Assembly: GCA_963169155.1 (NCBI GenBank)
Contig: CAUJGI010000435.1
Location: forward strand, 1-22,752
Direction: 5' to 3'
From: Chloroflexota bacterium
GTDB taxonomy: Bacteria > Chloroflexota > Anaerolineae > Promineifilales > Promineifilaceae
Length of the DNA: 22,752 bases
Part shown: positions 21,642 through 22,752 of the stretch, in pieces
How the letters are laid out: every line of letters starts with the position of its first letter
Position numbering within the stretch: position 1 is the stretch's first letter
Program-made: the position numbers and the translations under genes
Notes under the pieces: model-generated
The model's database searches: none
The model's input: only the letters and a program-made list of their open reading frames with translations
What the model was told of the DNA's origin: nothing

Positions 21642-22082
21642 TTAAGGCGCTTGAACCACCAACGTTCCTTTCATGCCTGCCTCTTTGTGCCCGGCAGTTG
21701 TGCAGAAGAATTCATATTCGCCCGGCGTGGATGGGGTAAATTCAACGCTGCCACGACCGCCAATGGGGGCCGCTACATGAACTTCTGGGTCCATTTCCAT
21801 TGCGCTCATATCATGCCCCATCTCTTCTTCCATCTCTTCGCCCATAACCTCCCCCACATGGGGGATTTCCATGATACTAAAATCATGTTCCAGTACCCCT
21901 TCATTATTTAACATTATTCTTACTGGTTGCCCGGCCATCACTTCAATGCGCTCTTTGTCATAAGCAATGTCGGTAGCCAGTAGGGAAAGGGACAACGTCG
22001 GCGGCGGTGTTGGTTCAGATGAACCACAGGCCACGAGGGTTAATAACAGCAGTATCACCAAAAAGCCAGCCAATCTTTTCAC
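21642..22082 (-). CDS. Cupredoxin lipoprotein, Met/His-rich
   Basis: GTG 22082 is chosen because AGGAG stands 7 bp upstream and the signal peptide (VKRLAGFLVILLLLTLVACG, lipobox Cys19) starts there; the earlier ATG 22190 adds unrelated residues. 146 residues: a plastocyanin-like beta-barrel with the type 1 copper ligands His66 (LEHDF), Cys127, His132 and Met137 (FFCTTAGHKEAGM). Between them lies a Met/Glu/His insert (MGEEMEEEMGHDMSAMEM, about 80-97) that may hold extra Cu+. It should act on the outer face of the membrane in copper handling or electron transfer. The dyad at 22189-22206 lies upstream. Confidence 0.9.
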   Translation of the reverse strand: MKRLAGFLVILLLLTLVACGSSEPTPPPTLSLSLLATDIAYDKERIEVMAGQPVRIMLNNEGVLEHDFSIMEIPHVGEVMGEEMEEEMGHDMSAMEMDPEVHVAAPIGGRGSVEFTPSTPGEYEFFCTTAGHKEAGMKGTLVVQAP

Positions 22083-22188
22083 AGTTTTTCTCCTTACATT
22101 GAGAGTTGAGGGTTGTTGTACCACACGATAATGACCAATTTTAGTACGGTTTGGCTGGCAATGCCTTGAGCCGTTTGGCGCATAGGTC

Positions 22189-22206
22189 ATAAGCCAAATG
22201 GCCTAT
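22189..22206. promoter_or_regulatory. Dyad ATAAGC-N6-GCCTAT upstream of the cupredoxin gene
   Basis: Third copy of the ATAnGC-N6-GCYTAT motif. A partly overlapping second dyad (CATAGGTCA at 22181-22189 with TGGCCTATG at 22199-22207) makes the site compound. It also overlaps the end of the DUF1573 gene. Confidence 0.5.
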
Positions 22207-22607
22207 GGTTCAGATGGCTGCAGGATGTTGGCCTCTAACTCTACTATGATTTCCGGCTGCTGCGGGTCATTGGTGGCAATGAATACTTGCCGAATGAGCT
22301 GCCCCGTCAGGTCTGGCCCGTGTGCGCCCGAATCAAAACGAATTGTCAGGACGCCACTGTCGTCGCGGGGGATGCGCATGGGGGAAACGGCCGCTTCCGT
22401 GCAGCCGCAGGAAGTGGTAACCGCTTCAATAATCAGGTCGGACTCGCCGACATTTTGTACCGTCACTTCCCGGGTAACAATCTCCCCGTTCACCACATCG
22501 CCCAAAGCCAAACTGGCTTCAGGTACCGAAATTTGGGGCGGGCCGCCACAGGCCGCTAATCCCACAGCCAGCAAGGTTAAGGCAATTAAGCACAGCCATT
22601 TTTTCAT
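22203..22607 (-). CDS. DUF1573 lipoprotein
   Basis: ATG 22607 with GAGGT 5 bp upstream; the longer open frame to 22748 runs into the neighbouring IS and is rejected. 134 residues: lipobox LAACGG (Cys20), then an Ig-like DUF1573 domain with the characteristic TTSCGCTEA motif (about 65-72) and VEIxxNxGxSDLII-type strands. The family is of unknown function and often occurs near copper or redox envelope genes. The IS end touches the start codon region, so the original promoter has been displaced and the ribosome site is partly IS sequence. Confidence 0.88.
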   Translation of the reverse strand: MKKWLCLIALTLLAVGLAACGGPPQISVPEASLALGDVVNGEIVTREVTVQNVGESDLIIEAVTTSCGCTEAAVSPMRIPRDDSGVLTIRFDSGAHGPDLTGQLIRQVFIATNDPQQPEIIVELEANILQPSEP

Positions 22608-22608
22608 T

Positions 22609-22752
22609 AGACCTCTTGCATAAGTAAATGAAGTATCATTGAAACCATGAAATACGAAAACATCAAAGACAAGCGAGACAAAGAATTCAAGCGCTTGACC
22701 GGTGTTCCGCACCAACTCTTTAAACTGATGCTTACCATCGTAGACCAAGAGA
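22609..22752 (+). mobile_element. Left end of an IS5-like insertion sequence (cut by window end)
   Basis: AGACCTCTTGCA at 22609-22620 resembles terminal repeats of IS5-group elements, and a transposase reading frame begins 27 bp further on. The right end is outside the window, so the repeat and target duplication cannot be checked. Confidence 0.6.
22647..22752 (+). CDS. IS5-like transposase, N-terminal fragment
   Basis: ATG 22647 begins MKYENIKDKRDKEFKRLTGV followed by PHQLFKLMLTIVDQ. This matches the helix-turn-helix start (KFKRLTGV + hydrophobic helix) common in IS5-type DDE transposases. Only 35 residues are in the window; the catalytic domain is not seen. No ribosome site is evident. Confidence 0.65.
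   Translation, partial: MKYENIKDKRDKEFKRLTGVPHQLFKLMLTIVDQE

Noticed and set aside
1..22752. CRISPR arrays, tRNA or rRNA genes
   Set aside because: No regularly spaced repeats, cloverleaf or rRNA-like segments were seen on either strand.

Overview
This window looks like chromosomal DNA of a Chloroflexota-type bacterium (Anaerolineae or Ardenticatenia-like). That is inferred from protein style: Pro/Thr-rich 'PTPLPTP' linkers, C39-peptidase/TPR proteins, an epimerase-VKOR/SPW fusion, SHOCT proteins and many lipoproteins. The taxon is not proven by any marker gene. A short palindrome, ACGGCCGT, recurs more than 20 times in the resident DNA but not in the insertion sequences.

Layout. 1-3014 is a metal-response block: the end of a Cu+ ATPase, its terminator (into which a complete 1572-bp ISKra4-family element has inserted with a 9-bp target duplication), a MerR-type regulator broken by a 68-bp MITE, a small GDCCVxC protein with an in-frame TGA at a conserved Cys position, and a decayed membrane ORF. 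3018-3758 is an unrecognised AT-richer membrane protein. 3765-7883 holds two paralogous C39-peptidase/TPR proteins, the second decayed by single-base indels, separated by a second IS (about 5185-6563). 7873-15536 is a long minus-strand array of envelope proteins: flavin reductase, L,D-transpeptidase, a tandem DsbA protein, a BNR protein, two TlpA-like thioredoxins, a cytochrome c lipoprotein, a CcdA-like membrane protein and SHOCT proteins. 15762-19007 encodes a Cys-rich CBS protein followed by an epimerase-VKOR fusion gene, now split by a 119-bp ISL3-like MITE. 19261-21073 carries a thioredoxin-fold lipoprotein whose CxxC motif reads UGA-Pro-Gln-UGA, then a BlaR1-like M56 metalloprotease and a BlaI-type repressor. 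21245-22752 contains a small Cys/His-rich protein, a cupredoxin lipoprotein, a DUF1573 lipoprotein and the start of another IS.

The main result is regulatory. Four promoters (in front of the SHOCT/TlpA/CcdA array, the CBS-epimerase-VKOR operon, the UGA-containing thioredoxin and blaI itself) share one architecture: a TTG-type -35 box, exactly 17 bp, and a TACAAT/TACATA -10 box buried in a dyad close to TACTACAA-nn-TTGTAGTA. This is the BlaI/MecI/CopY operator type, so the BlaI-M56 pair probably controls an envelope thiol/selenol redox regulon together with itself. A second dyad, ATAnGC-N6-GCYTAT, lies near three gene starts and points to another regulator outside the window.

The second result is two candidate selenoproteins. 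Each has UGA codons exactly where relatives have Cys, followed by a hairpin fitting the bacterial SECIS pattern. The UxxU form is unusual. Single-base indels break several other genes, so assembly error should be excluded before calling those genes dead.
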